A DNA stretch of 64,000 nucleotides from contig NZ_CAKLPZ010000003.1 in the NCBI RefSeq assembly GCF_923081025.1, forward strand, positions 310,001 through 374,000, in the 5' to 3' direction. Under the pieces are notes generated by a model. That model saw only the letters and a program-made list of their open reading frames with translations, ran no database searches and had not been told where the DNA came from. Below, piece after piece: positions 8,418 to 17,099 of this stretch. Origin of the DNA: Neolewinella maritima. Lineage in GTDB: Bacteria > Bacteroidota > Bacteroidia > Chitinophagales > Saprospiraceae. Made by a program: the position numbers and the translations under genes. The number at the start of each line of letters is the position of its first letter. Position 1 is the stretch's first letter.

Positions 8418-8900
8418 ATGACCATACGAGCAGCTGAAGCAGTAGACCTACTGGCAGTCTGGAACATATTTAGCGCGGTGATCCAAACGGGAGACACGTA
8501 TACCTTCTCCCCACAAACCCCGGAAGCTGAATTCCGGGCATACTGGTTTGCGGATACGGTGAACACCTTCGTAGCGGAGGACGCGGGCGAAGTAATAGGC
8601 TCCTACATCATCAAACCCAACCAACCCGGCCTGGGAGACCATATTGCGAATTGCAGCTATATGGTCGATCCGGAGAAGCAGGGACGGGGGACCGGACGGC
8701 AGCTCTGTGAGCATTCCATCGACTTCGCCAGGCGCAGTGGGTACCTCGGAATACAGTTCAACATCGTGGTGAGCTCAAATGTCGGAGCGGTGAAGTTGTG
8801 GAAGAACTGCGGCTTCCGGATCATCGGAACTACCCCCAATGGCTTCCGGCATGCCCAACGGGGACTGGTGGATACCTACATCATGTTCCGGGAACTGTAG
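8418..8900 (+). CDS. GNAT family N-acetyltransferase
   Basis: This 160-residue protein matches the GNAT fold. It has an N-terminal strand TIRAAEAVDLLAVW, a central beta-strand ENCSYMVDP-like segment (here ANCSYMVDPEKQGRG) and the acetyl-CoA pyrophosphate loop QGRGTGRQL at about residues 88-96. The end has VVSSNVGAVKLWKNCGFRIIGTTP, the usual 'N..A..lw...GF...G' motif of phosphinothricin acetyltransferase-like members. It acetylates an amine on an unknown small molecule or protein, in the cytoplasm. It is a single gene. Confidence 0.88.
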   Translation: MTIRAAEAVDLLAVWNIFSAVIQTGDTYTFSPQTPEAEFRAYWFADTVNTFVAEDAGEVIGSYIIKPNQPGLGDHIANCSYMVDPEKQGRGTGRQLCEHSIDFARRSGYLGIQFNIVVSSNVGAVKLWKNCGFRIIGTTPNGFRHAQRGLVDTYIMFREL

Positions 8901-9092
8901 CCGGCGTCGGTCTCACGGGGCTTCACTCGGAAAGTAAAGCGCCACGTTCGGAAAAGCAAGGCTGGTCTAACGGCCGGTTGCCGGTACGTTTGGGATATCG
9001 TCAGGGGAAGGAAAGCCCCGCGATCGAACCGCCCCATTCATTCACTAGCGGACCGCATCCAGCTGGGTGTGCCGCTCCAACCCGAACAATTG

Positions 9093-10571
9093 ATGAAACC
9101 GATCAATCAACTCATTTGCGCCGTACTACTTCTGTGCAGTCTATGTACCACTACGCTCTCCGGTCAGGAGAAAGATCAGCTGTTTACGGTAGATCGCTTT
9201 ACCCTCCAATCCGGTCAGGAATCCACCTTTAAGGATATGGTCACCAAGATGACCGAGGCCTACGTAGCAAACGGCATCAACCGCGATATCCACTGGTTCC
9301 GCCGGGACGATGGAGATTACGAAGTCTATATTCCTGTCGCAGACTACGCGGACGTGGAGCGACTTGACTATGATTTCAGTTACGCCTACAATAGCCAGAT
9401 AGACACCGTAGCCCGAGCCAAGATCTACGATCAGGCCGTCTGGCCTAAGGTGGTCAAAGAACAACGCAACCTGATCATGAAGGAGATCGCCGAGCTAAGC
9501 TACCAACCCGAGGGCGATGAAAAGATAGAAGGTATTGCTCCGTACCTGGAAGTAACTACCTACCGGCTGAAGCCCGGCGTGAGCTGGATGGATCTACGGA
9601 CAAAGGCGCGTGAATGGGTCAGCCTGATGGAAGAGCGCGATAGCCCGAGTAATATCTCGTTTTTCGTACCCGATCTCGGCGGAGACAGCCGCAGCTTTCA
9701 GGTAGAGATCGCAGCCAATAGCGCCGCTGACCTGGCCCGTCGCCGTAGTATGCAGGAGGGGCTTGCCGACGAAACGACCAAGCAGTGGCAAAACGATGTG
9801 AGCCAAATGGTCGAAGAAACCGGAAAAACCGTCGTGGAATACCTGCCCGAGATGAGCAATTCGGACCACGATAAGTACCAGGCTACCATGTTAGTAGTAC
9901 AACGTAATTATGTCAGTGCTACCGAGATGGACGACTACCGCAACGCCATTAAGATCAGTAACGCGGGACTCCGTGCCGGTAAGGCAGACCTCTACTGGCA
10001 TAGCTACGTACTAGACAACGGTCAGGCGATTGCCATGGCCCCCATCGAGGGCTTTTCCGGGATGGACGAGGTCTATGATAAACTGCGTCGCCGTAGTTAC
10101 CAAATCGAGCCGGACCGGCAGGAGGCCTACAAACGTGCCCGGGAGAAGGTAGATGGCGTATACAGCGAGATGAATATTATGAAGTACCACCACGAGATGA
10201 GCTATCAGCCGTCCGGCGACCAGGCGGACCTGCCGCGGGATTATCTGGTACTTACCGAGCTAGAGGTAAAGCCCGGAAAAATGGAAGAAATGATGGAGCT
10301 GGCTGAAGAACGAGCGGCCAAAGACATGGAAATGGGTAGTAAAACACCCTACCAACTGTACACCTACCGCGCCGGCGGAGCCAGCAACCGCATTGTAATT
10401 GCAGAATTCGGACCAAATGCCGAGGCTCTGGAATCAAGCATGGCCGCTGACGAGGAAGCGCTCGGTAGTTGGAAGCAGGACTTCCGCAAGCGCTTAGAAG
10501 AGGTGATTGAGTCAGTAAGCGTTGCCAAGGGGGCTCAGGACATGGAGATGAGCTACCTGGAGGAAAAGTAG
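9093..10571 (+). CDS. Secreted protein with four ABM-like repeats
   Basis: The ATG at 9093 (not the GTG at 9069) gives a 492-residue protein opening with a signal peptide (KPINQLICAVLLLCSLCTTTLSGQ). The mature part consists of about four repeats of 110-120 residues. Each starts with a strand of the kind 'F.L..G....f', for example DRFTLQSGQESTFKDMV, TYRLKPGVSWMDLRTKA and LTELEVKPGKMEEMMELA. Each then has a helix and a second strand with 'y.....dg'. This layout resembles antibiotic-biosynthesis-monooxygenase or NIPSNAP ferredoxin-like domains, but the similarity is by pattern only. It is extracytoplasmic and the role is unknown. The gene stands alone, converging on the DEAD-box gene. Confidence 0.6.
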   Translation: MKPINQLICAVLLLCSLCTTTLSGQEKDQLFTVDRFTLQSGQESTFKDMVTKMTEAYVANGINRDIHWFRRDDGDYEVYIPVADYADVERLDYDFSYAYNSQIDTVARAKIYDQAVWPKVVKEQRNLIMKEIAELSYQPEGDEKIEGIAPYLEVTTYRLKPGVSWMDLRTKAREWVSLMEERDSPSNISFFVPDLGGDSRSFQVEIAANSAADLARRRSMQEGLADETTKQWQNDVSQMVEETGKTVVEYLPEMSNSDHDKYQATMLVVQRNYVSATEMDDYRNAIKISNAGLRAGKADLYWHSYVLDNGQAIAMAPIEGFSGMDEVYDKLRRRSYQIEPDRQEAYKRAREKVDGVYSEMNIMKYHHEMSYQPSGDQADLPRDYLVLTELEVKPGKMEEMMELAEERAAKDMEMGSKTPYQLYTYRAGGASNRIVIAEFGPNAEALESSMAADEEALGSWKQDFRKRLEEVIESVSVAKGAQDMEMSYLEEK

Positions 10572-10591
10572 CGCGGCTACCTGGCAGGCGT

Positions 10592-11992
10592 TCAATCCTG
10601 CCGCGGTTTGCGCCGTCCGAACTTTTTGGGTGCTCCATCGGATGCCGGGGAATTACCTCCGTCACCACCACTGCCCTCTGACTTTGCACTGGACCCGCGA
10701 CCGCGCCCCTTATTGCGTCCGCCGCCACCGCCACGGTTACTGCTCCGTCCGCCGCCGCCGCTGCGGCCGCGTCCGCCCTTGCTGCCGCCGCGATCATCGC
10801 CGCTGCCGGGCTTGGCGTCGCCGAGCTCGTCGGGTAGGGGGATACGGCGGACCTTCATATCCACCAGTTCTTCGATGCGCTTGAAGCGCTGCCGGTCTTC
10901 GCGACTGATCAGGGTGATGGCCTCGCCCTCGGCGCTGGCGCGCGCGGTACGGCCGATGCGGTGTACGTAATCCTCCGCGTCACCGGGTACGTCGAAATTG
11001 ATGACCAGATCGATGCCGTTGATGTGGATGCCGCGGCTGAGGACGTCCGTAGCCACGACCACCTGGATCTTGCCGGAGCGGAAGTCGAGCAGACGCTGTT
11101 CGCGCTCGTCCTGCTCCAGGTCGGAGGAAACGTCGAAGACCTTCTTGTTGCGGCGCTGTAGGCGGCGGGTGAGGTCACGGACCGTCTTTTTACGGCCGCA
11201 GAAGATGAGGATGCGCTCCATGCGCTGGGTCTTGTCCTTCAGGATGTGCTCGATGAGACTGATCTTGGCCCAGTCGGCAACATCGTAGGCCTGCTGGTCG
11301 ATCTTTTCGGCGGGCTTGGAGATGGCGATACTGATCTCTACGGGATCACGGAGAATATCCTTACTGAACTTGCGGATCTTGTTGGGCATGGTAGCCGAGT
11401 AGAACAGGATCTGGAGCTTGTCCTTATCGAGCATGTCGATGATCTTGATCATGTCGTTGACGAAGCCCATGTCGAGCATACGGTCGGCCTCGTCGAGTAC
11501 CAGGTGGCGCACGCCGCTCAGGTCTGCATAGCCGAGGTCGAGGTGGGCGATGAGCCGGCCGGGGGTAGCTACTACCAGGGGGGCACCGGTTTTGAGTGCC
11601 TTGGACTCCCGGGCCATGCTGTGACCGTCACGGCCACCGTAGATCGCAATGGAGGAGGCCGGGGTGTAGAAGCTGAAGCCTTCGAGTTGCCGGTCTACCT
11701 GCTGGGCTAGTTCGCGGGTGGGTTCCAGGATGATGGTGTTGACCATCTTGGTGGGGTTGCGCGTGAGCTTGTCGAGGATGGGGAGCAGGAAGGCGGCCGT
11801 CTTACCGGTGCCGGTCTGGGCTACGGCCAGTACGTCTCGGCCCTTGAGGGAGGGGGGGATGGCCTGGGCCTGGATGGGGGTACACTTATCGAAGCCCATA
11901 TCGTCAAGGGCATCGAGGAGTTCGTCGACGAGATCGAGTTCGTCAAAGTATACGACCTCCTCTTCGGGGGTCTGGTCTGGGGTGGGTTCCAT
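10592..11992 (-). CDS. DEAD-box ATP-dependent RNA helicase
   Basis: This 466-residue protein carries all the core motifs: a Q motif (CTPIQAQAIP, 37-46), Walker A AQTGTGKT (58-65), PTRELA, DEAD (167-170), SAT (199-201) and the C-terminal domain motif YVHRIGRTAR. The last 60 or so residues are an unstructured Gly/Arg/Ser tail (GRGRSGGGGRSSNRGGGGG) ending in a basic KKFGRRKPRQD, as in RhlE/CsdA-like helicases that bind structured RNA. It probably acts in ribosome assembly or RNA decay, in the cytoplasm. A TACTTTAG element lies about 60 bases upstream. Confidence 0.93.
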   Translation of the reverse strand: MEPTPDQTPEEEVVYFDELDLVDELLDALDDMGFDKCTPIQAQAIPPSLKGRDVLAVAQTGTGKTAAFLLPILDKLTRNPTKMVNTIILEPTRELAQQVDRQLEGFSFYTPASSIAIYGGRDGHSMARESKALKTGAPLVVATPGRLIAHLDLGYADLSGVRHLVLDEADRMLDMGFVNDMIKIIDMLDKDKLQILFYSATMPNKIRKFSKDILRDPVEISIAISKPAEKIDQQAYDVADWAKISLIEHILKDKTQRMERILIFCGRKKTVRDLTRRLQRRNKKVFDVSSDLEQDEREQRLLDFRSGKIQVVVATDVLSRGIHINGIDLVINFDVPGDAEDYVHRIGRTARASAEGEAITLISREDRQRFKRIEELVDMKVRRIPLPDELGDAKPGSGDDRGGSKGGRGRSGGGGRSSNRGGGGGRNKGRGRGSSAKSEGSGGDGGNSPASDGAPKKFGRRKPRQD

Positions 11993-12060
11993 GGGGGCTT
12001 GTCTAGGCGTAAGCCCCGGTTGACTGGCCCACGCACGCGATAAAGCCGCTAAAGTACGGC

Positions 12061-12864
12061 TTATTTCGTAGGCTGTTCCGGCACCCGCCAGTCGTAGTAG
12101 ATACGACTGCCGACCGCTACGCTCTTCACGATCCAGGTATTGCCGCCGATAATGCTGTCCGCACCGATGACCGTATCGCCGCCGAGTATCGTCGCGCCGG
12201 CATAGATGACCACGCGGTCCTCGATCGTGGGGTGGCGCTTGGTGCGGGCCATCTCCTTCTTCACGCTGAGGGCTCCGAGGGTGACGCCCTGATACATCTT
12301 CACGTCGTCACCGATGTGGACCGTCTCACCGATCACCACGCCCGTACCGTGATCGATACAGAAGCGCCGGCCGATCTGAGCGGCGGGGTGGATTTCGATA
12401 CCCGTCTTACTGTGGGCGATCTCGGAGAGCATCCTGGCCAGCAGGCCTACACCGAGCTCGTGCAGGTAGTGCGCGATACGGTGTACCGCCAGGGCGTAGA
12501 AGCCCGGATAGGTCGTAATGACTTCGACCCGGCTTACGGCGGCGGGATCGCCGGACAGGATCGCCTCGGCATCCTCGATCAGGGTGGCGTGAATGTGGGG
12601 CAAGCGGGCTTCGAAGGCGTTGCGCACGGTATCCGCTGGTGGCACCGCCTGGTCACTCAGGGCATCCAGAATGGTGTAGAGCTTGAGGTCGTTGGTGCGG
12701 TAGTGGAGGCGGAAGGCCCGTTCGGTAGCAAACCGTAGCTCGCTCATCTCCGGAAAGAGAAACTGGAGGATACCGTCGAGCCAGTCGGCGATCAGGTGGG
12801 GAGAGGGGAGCCGGTTGACCTGGTGGTGCTCCCGGTAGAGGTGGCGGATAAACGCGTCGTCCAT
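12061..12864 (-). CDS. cysE: Serine O-acetyltransferase
   Basis: This 267-residue enzyme makes O-acetylserine from serine and acetyl-CoA, the first step of cysteine synthesis, in the cytoplasm. The N-terminal helical domain runs to about residue 150 (with [20 protein letters not shown]). The left-handed beta-helix follows ([62 protein letters not shown]). The catalytic His in DHGTG and the later KRHPTI are present. The C-terminus is short and of the EpsC type. The start is supported by the promoter element TACCTTTA five bases upstream of the ATG. Confidence 0.92.
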   Translation of the reverse strand: MDDAFIRHLYREHHQVNRLPSPHLIADWLDGILQFLFPEMSELRFATERAFRLHYRTNDLKLYTILDALSDQAVPPADTVRNAFEARLPHIHATLIEDAEAILSGDPAAVSRVEVITTYPGFYALAVHRIAHYLHELGVGLLARMLSEIAHSKTGIEIHPAAQIGRRFCIDHGTGVVIGETVHIGDDVKMYQGVTLGALSVKKEMARTKRHPTIEDRVVIYAGATILGGDTVIGADSIIGGNTWIVKSVAVGSRIYYDWRVPEQPTK

Positions 12865-12869
12865 ACTGC

Positions 12870-12877
12870 TAAAGGTA
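12870..12877 (-). promoter_or_regulatory. -7 element of cysE, next to the start codon
   Basis: On the minus strand TACCTTTA is followed by five bases and the ATG of cysE. It fits the Bacteroidota TAnnTTTG consensus at seven of eight bases. Start-proximal placement implies a leaderless or nearly leaderless mRNA. Confidence 0.5.
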
Positions 12878-12896
12878 CGAGTGGAAGGGGCGGGGC

Positions 12897-12923
12897 AAAA
12901 AAAAAGCCGGCACGAGGCCGGCT
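12897..12923 (-). terminator. Intrinsic terminator after the sigma-factor gene
   Basis: AGCCGGC (12905-12911) pairs with GCCGGCT (12917-12923) around a five-base loop. On the minus strand the stem is followed by a run of nine T. It ends minus-strand transcription from the sigma-factor gene (stop at 13191), leaving an AT-rich 3' region of about 265 bases in which no gene is seen. Confidence 0.75.
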
Positions 12924-13190
12924 AAATAAAAGGTAATATGTGGTGGGTGGTTGAGGCCCACAAATATGCTGGATAGATAAAATTGCTGGGTTTGCTTGGA
13001 AAGGATAATGTTCAACTTAAAGTCAAGTGCATTTTATATTCCAGAATTCACAAAGGATCTAGTGTTCGTTATGATAAATACTACTTAAACGTCGTCTCTC
13101 AGAAAAATAAACTAAACATATTCGTATCGATCCGTCGGATCGTTGGCGCACGATAAGCGCCTGCTTGTCTTGTGGTTAGGGCCGGGTGGA

Positions 13191-13694
13191 CTAGCTGCGG
13201 GAGCCGATCATTCCCTTCATCTTCTGGCGGGCCAAAAAGATGCGGCTCTTTACGGTGCCGATGGGGATGTTGAGGTGGGCGGCGATCTCTTTGTACTCGT
13301 AGCCGCGGTAGAACATCAGGAAGGGTACGCTGTAGATCTCACCGATGGTGCTCATCATGCGATTGAGCTCCTTGAGCCGCATATCGTGCTCCCCCTGATT
13401 GGGGATGGCGCTGGTGTTTTCCAGTGCGAAGGTGAAGGTCTCGATGGGCTGATTCACGTGCTTGCGGCTTTTTTCTTTGCGGTAACGGTTGATGTAGGTG
13501 TTACGCATGATGGTCGATACCCAGCTTTTGAAGTTGGTACCCATGGTGTACTTATCGCGGTGGCGGTAGGCCCGCATGCTGGTTTCCTGCATGAGGTCCT
13601 GCGCATCCTGATGATTGCGGGTCAGGCGAAGTGCGAAGGAGAAAAGCAAATTTTCAAGTTTGTTAATCTCCTGGGTGAACTCTTGGTTGGTCAT
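13191..13694 (-). CDS. ECF-type RNA polymerase sigma factor
   Basis: This 167-residue protein has sigma-70 region 2 (LFSFALRLTRNHQDAQDLMQE, with KSWVSTIMRNTYINRYRKEK as the -10 binding part) and region 4 (FLMFYRGYEYKEIAAHLNIP followed by IGTVKSRIFLARQKMKG, a helix-turn-helix). This is the ECF layout without region 3. No anti-sigma gene is adjacent, so its signal is unknown. The strong similarity of this pattern to a sigma factor found throughout Bacteroidota suggests a housekeeping or envelope-stress role; that is inference. The long 3' untranslated stretch ends in a clear terminator. Confidence 0.93.
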   Translation of the reverse strand: MTNQEFTQEINKLENLLFSFALRLTRNHQDAQDLMQETSMRAYRHRDKYTMGTNFKSWVSTIMRNTYINRYRKEKSRKHVNQPIETFTFALENTSAIPNQGEHDMRLKELNRMMSTIGEIYSVPFLMFYRGYEYKEIAAHLNIPIGTVKSRIFLARQKMKGMIGSRS

Positions 13695-13900
13695 CGTGCG
13701 ATAGTTACTGTGTTACTCATAGCTGCGGCGACTGCCACATGTACTCGTCAAGACATAGCAAAGGCCGTGCCAAAAATGTAAGTAACTGATTTGTAGCTAT
13801 TTGCAGCACAGCACCTGCGTACGCGGCGTACTATATCCCACCTTATGACTAAATACAGTCATTAGTTACGCCATTTGCCGTGTTTTGAGAAAGCGACACT

Positions 13901-13935
13901 AAAAAAGCCCGGACCAATCGGTCCGGGCTTTCTGT
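13901..13935 (-). terminator. Strong intrinsic terminator (bidirectional shape)
   Basis: AGCCCGGACC (13906-13915) and GGTCCGGGCT (13920-13929) form a 10-bp stem with the loop AATC. A run of six A on the left (T on the minus strand) and TTTCT on the right let it work in both directions. Its main job is to end the DUF4920 transcript, whose stop lies at 13956. Confidence 0.85.
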
Positions 13936-13955
13936 ATCCAGGCTGTTCGTACGTA

Positions 13956-14417
13956 CTAGAGTAGCTGCACGCCGTCTGCCACGAAGCGCAACTCCCGTTT
14001 GGGGGTAGTGATGCGCGCGATGTCTTCTTCCGACTGTCCGGCATCCTCGGCGTAGTGGCGCAGCTCCTCTACAGAGGTCACCTGGTAGTACGCCACCCCG
14101 TGCAGAATTACTTCCCGCTCGCTGATGTCCATGGGTACGAAGAAGCCGTAGTCGCGAAACTTCACCATCATCTCCTCCGCCTCACCGGCAGCTACCGTCA
14201 TCCAGCAGCCCTTAGCCTGACAGACCTCGTTGATCGTAGCCCGCAGGGTGGTGCGCACGGTGTCCGCCAGTTGCTGCTCGCTGTAGGTAGTGAGCAGGTC
14301 GGTCGACGGTAGTACGTCCTGCGCTTCAAAGCGTGCGCCGAAGCTCTCCGTAGGTACCGCAGTGGGTGTACCGCAGGCTAGGAGTAGGGCAAGGCTGGAG
14401 ATCAGGAAGTAGCGCAT
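13956..14417 (-). CDS. DUF4920 domain lipoprotein
   Basis: From the ATG at 14417 the 153-residue product starts with a lipoprotein signal (RYFLISSLALLLACGTP, lipobox LLAC). DUF4920 features follow: INEVCQAKGCWMTV with paired Cys, a glycine-rich turn, MVKFRDYGFFVPMDI and VILHGVAYYQVTSVEELRHYAEDAG. The family is envelope-located and of unknown function; the C-x(4)-C-W block hints at metal or redox binding. Longer in-frame starts upstream give an implausible Arg/Gly-rich lead. It is followed on the same strand by the terminator at 13901-13935 and lies 26 bases from the upstream small gene. Confidence 0.85.
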   Translation of the reverse strand: MRYFLISSLALLLACGTPTAVPTESFGARFEAQDVLPSTDLLTTYSEQQLADTVRTTLRATINEVCQAKGCWMTVAAGEAEEMMVKFRDYGFFVPMDISEREVILHGVAYYQVTSVEELRHYAEDAGQSEEDIARITTPKRELRFVADGVQLL

Positions 14418-14443
14418 AGTGGAAAAGGGAAGGGGTGAACCGA

Positions 14444-14830
14444 CTACTGGTAAGCGACCAGGTCGGTGATGTAGCTCCCGCCGTAGCCGGCGGCCTTGAG
14501 GGTGTCCTGCAGGGCTACCGCTTCGGCACGGTCCGAGAAGCTCTGCCGGCTCTCTACGACCCATACTTGCTCACAGGGGCGAAAGCGCGCTACGAGGCTG
14601 GGATGGAAGGGGTACTCCGCGGGGTCGGTGAAGCGCAGGATGGCTACCTGTACCTTATACTCTTTGGTGGGTGTGGTGGCAAACTTGGGTAGCGAAGGGG
14701 CATTGTCACCACCGGGCGTGCCGTAAGTGCCGGGGGCTTCCTCACAGTAGGAGGGCTTGGGGCCCGCATCGTCCTGCGCGGTGGCGGCGACGGAGCAGAG
14801 CAGAAAGAACAGGATGGGTAGTAGGCGCAT
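14444..14830 (-). CDS. Small secreted protein, SPOR-like C-terminus
   Basis: The ATG at 14830 gives 128 residues with a signal peptide (RLLPILFFLLCSVAATAQ). The mature part ends in a domain like SPOR: EYKVQVAILRFTDPAEYPFH, then VWVVESRQSFSDRAEAVALQDTLKAAGYGGSYI. In SPOR proteins such a fold binds denuded peptidoglycan. The match is by pattern and the usual Gly-rich consensus is imperfect. It shares orientation with the DUF4920 gene 26 bases downstream and may be co-transcribed with it. Confidence 0.6.
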   Translation of the reverse strand: MRLLPILFFLLCSVAATAQDDAGPKPSYCEEAPGTYGTPGGDNAPSLPKFATTPTKEYKVQVAILRFTDPAEYPFHPSLVARFRPCEQVWVVESRQSFSDRAEAVALQDTLKAAGYGGSYITDLVAYQ

Positions 14831-14932
14831 AATTACGTGAGATTGAGTAGGCGAAAACGCGCAGATCAAACGCGCCACCACCGGGCTGAAGTGTAGCTAC
14901 CAAACACACCGTCACCCGCTAAAGGTTCGGAC

Positions 14933-16900
14933 TTACCGCAGACCAATCACCACCTCGACGCGTCGCTTGAGCTTCCTGGCCATTTCCCCTTCCAGCTTGC
15001 CGCGGCCCGTCACGGTGATCGCCGTGGCCGCTACGCCCAGCTGCTGCAGGTAGGTACCTACGGCCTGCGCCCGCCGCCGGCTGAGCTCCAGGTTATAGGC
15101 TTCCGTACCCACCTGATCGGTATACCCCAGCAACACGACGCGGTCGATCGCTGCCACACCGCCCGCACCGGCCACCAGCGCGTCTATTGCCTCGCGCTGC
15201 TCCCGCCCGATCTGGGCGCTCTCGAAGGCAAAGTAGACCTCGGTGCTCTGCTCCACTGCGACACTCGCCACGGTATCCACTGCCGGGGTAGGGGGCGCGG
15301 CCGCAGGTGCAAGCTGCTGCTGTAGGCGCAGGTCGATCCGGTAGGGAGCCAGATTGTCCCAGCGCGGGATATCGAAACTTCTGCGGTACGGCAGGTAGTC
15401 GGCGTGGTCGACCGTAAGGGGCAGGGCCTGATCGGGTGGGGCGCAGATGAAGAAGCGGCCAGCGTAGTTGGTTTTGTACACCCCCGTAGAGCCGGTGACC
15501 GGTATGCGCTGATCCACTATCGGGGCGCCGGTCAGGCTATCGGTGACGTAGCCACTGACGTAGGTAACGTCCTTGCCGGTGAGTTTATCGTCCAGCGTAA
15601 AGCCGTAGATATCCAGTCCGCCCTCCCCGCCGGGCCGGTCGCTGGCAAAGTAGCCCTGCCGGCCCCCGGCCGTAAGGTGGAAGCCCAGCTCGCGGGCGGG
15701 ACTGTTGATGGGCGGACCGATATTGATGGCCTTAGCCCACCGTCCGGTACTGCGATCGAGCCGGCTGAAGAAGATGTCCTGGTCGCCCATGCCCGCGTGG
15801 CCCATACTCGAGAAGTAAAGGGTTTCGGAGTCGTTGCTGAGAAAGGGGGCCTCCTCATCTTCGGGGGTGTTGATGGCCGCACCCAGGTTGCGGGGCTCCG
15901 ACCAGTTGCCATCCGGCTCGCGGGTACAGAAGTAAAGGTCACTCCCCCCGATACCGCCGGGGCGGGTACTGGCAAAGAAGAGCTGCTGTCCGTCGCAACT
16001 GATGGCGGCCTGGGAATCCCAGGTGCTGGAGTTGAGGTAGTTGGGTAGCTTTTTGACCTGTTCGATCTTCCCATTGGTCAGTATGCCACGGTGGATGTCG
16101 CAGCCGCTGGCCTCGGGCTCGTCGTGGCACATGGTGAAGAAGATGGTCTCGCCGTCCCGTTCCAGGGTGCACATGCCCTCGGGCTGGCTGGTATTGAAAC
16201 TGCCGAAGCGGGAAATGGAGTAGCCCCGTTCCGGACGGCGGCGTCGGCCCTCGATCAGGTCCTCATCGCCGTAGGCACCCTGGCGGGTATATAATAGGTA
16301 GTCCTGGTCGTTGCTGAAGAAGGGGAAGTAGTCGTTCTGCACCGTATTGATGGGGCTACCCAGGTTGTACAGGCCGGAGGCATTGACGTAATTGCTGCTG
16401 TCGGCCGATAGCTGGGCCGAAAGGATGCGCTGCGCCAGGTCGTGCTTTACGATCTGCTGCTCGACCGATTGCTCCCGCTCACCCATGAGACCATAGCGGC
16501 CCAGGGGGTCAGCCTGCCGGTCGCGGAAGTCAAAAAAGTACGTGAGGGCCGTCCGGGGCTGACCGCTGCGCAGGTACACCTCGCCGGTCTGATAGTACAG
16601 CAGACGGGAGAAGTGGGGGTCGTGCCGAAGTACGCCCTCGTAGGCGGTCAGGGCGGCTGGGTAGTCGTCCTGCAGGTCGTGAGCCAGTCCCAGCATTCGC
16701 CGGGCGGGTAGGAAGGTGGAGTCCAGGTCGACGGCCTGCTGGAGCGATTTACCGGCCCGCTTGAGCTTGCCGTCGAGAATGTGCTGCACCCCGGCATCGA
16801 AGGCAATGATGGCGCGTTCCTGCCGCGATCGTTCCTGACCGAAAGTTGTCGTACTAATGAACAACGAAAGGGCAAGAACAATTAGAGAAGGGGTCCGCAT
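14933..16900 (-). CDS. OmpA-family protein with TPR and PD40 propeller
   Basis: The ATG at 16900 gives a 655-residue envelope protein with a signal peptide (RTPSLIVLALSLFISTTTFGQ). TPR-like helices come first (AIIAFDAGVQHILDGKLKRA, then LPARRMLGLAHDLQDDYPAAL). A PD40/WD40-like beta-propeller follows (LFFASTRPGGIGGSDLYFC, LYFSSMGHAGMGDQDIFFSR, GYFASDRPGGEGGLDIYGF). Next is a carboxypeptidase-regulatory-like domain (VSGYVTDSLTGAPIVDQ). The C-terminal OmpA peptidoglycan-binding domain ends in YNLELSRRRAQAVGTYLQQLG. This architecture is common in gliding and type IX-secreting Bacteroidota, where it links outer membrane and cell wall. It sits alone on the minus strand. Confidence 0.9.
   Translation of the reverse strand: MRTPSLIVLALSLFISTTTFGQERSRQERAIIAFDAGVQHILDGKLKRAGKSLQQAVDLDSTFLPARRMLGLAHDLQDDYPAALTAYEGVLRHDPHFSRLLYYQTGEVYLRSGQPRTALTYFFDFRDRQADPLGRYGLMGEREQSVEQQIVKHDLAQRILSAQLSADSSNYVNASGLYNLGSPINTVQNDYFPFFSNDQDYLLYTRQGAYGDEDLIEGRRRRPERGYSISRFGSFNTSQPEGMCTLERDGETIFFTMCHDEPEASGCDIHRGILTNGKIEQVKKLPNYLNSSTWDSQAAISCDGQQLFFASTRPGGIGGSDLYFCTREPDGNWSEPRNLGAAINTPEDEEAPFLSNDSETLYFSSMGHAGMGDQDIFFSRLDRSTGRWAKAINIGPPINSPARELGFHLTAGGRQGYFASDRPGGEGGLDIYGFTLDDKLTGKDVTYVSGYVTDSLTGAPIVDQRIPVTGSTGVYKTNYAGRFFICAPPDQALPLTVDHADYLPYRRSFDIPRWDNLAPYRIDLRLQQQLAPAAAPPTPAVDTVASVAVEQSTEVYFAFESAQIGREQREAIDALVAGAGGVAAIDRVVLLGYTDQVGTEAYNLELSRRRAQAVGTYLQQLGVAATAITVTGRGKLEGEMARKLKRRVEVVIGLR
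15293..15310 (-). repeat. Dispersed 18-base motif, reversed copy in the OmpA gene
   Basis: The minus strand reads GCACCTGCGGCCGCGCCC, one base from GCACCTGCGGCCCCGCCC. Here it encodes Ala-Pro-Ala-Ala-Ala-Pro in the linker before the OmpA domain. Confidence 0.4.
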
Positions 16901-17087
16901 ACCGGTGTAACGCTGGGGGGATTCGTTTACAAAAGCTTGGGCTCCGCCCGAAGACGGAGCCACAAGTACAATGAGTGCATTAGTAAACTATCGCCGCTAA
17001 GGTAGTCGTTTTGTAACAACCACGTCCCGTCCTCCCCCTTGCGGGTGGCCGGGACGTGTAGTTTCTACCCCCCACGTGCCGGTCGGC

Positions 17088-17095
17088 TACCTTTG
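17088..17095 (+). promoter_or_regulatory. -7 element directly before a lipoprotein gene
   Basis: TACCTTTG is a full match to TAnnTTTG and ends four bases before the ATG at 17100. A weak -33-like TTTC lies at 17062-17065. The transcript should start at or very near the start codon. Confidence 0.6.
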
Positions 17096-17099
17096 TGGG

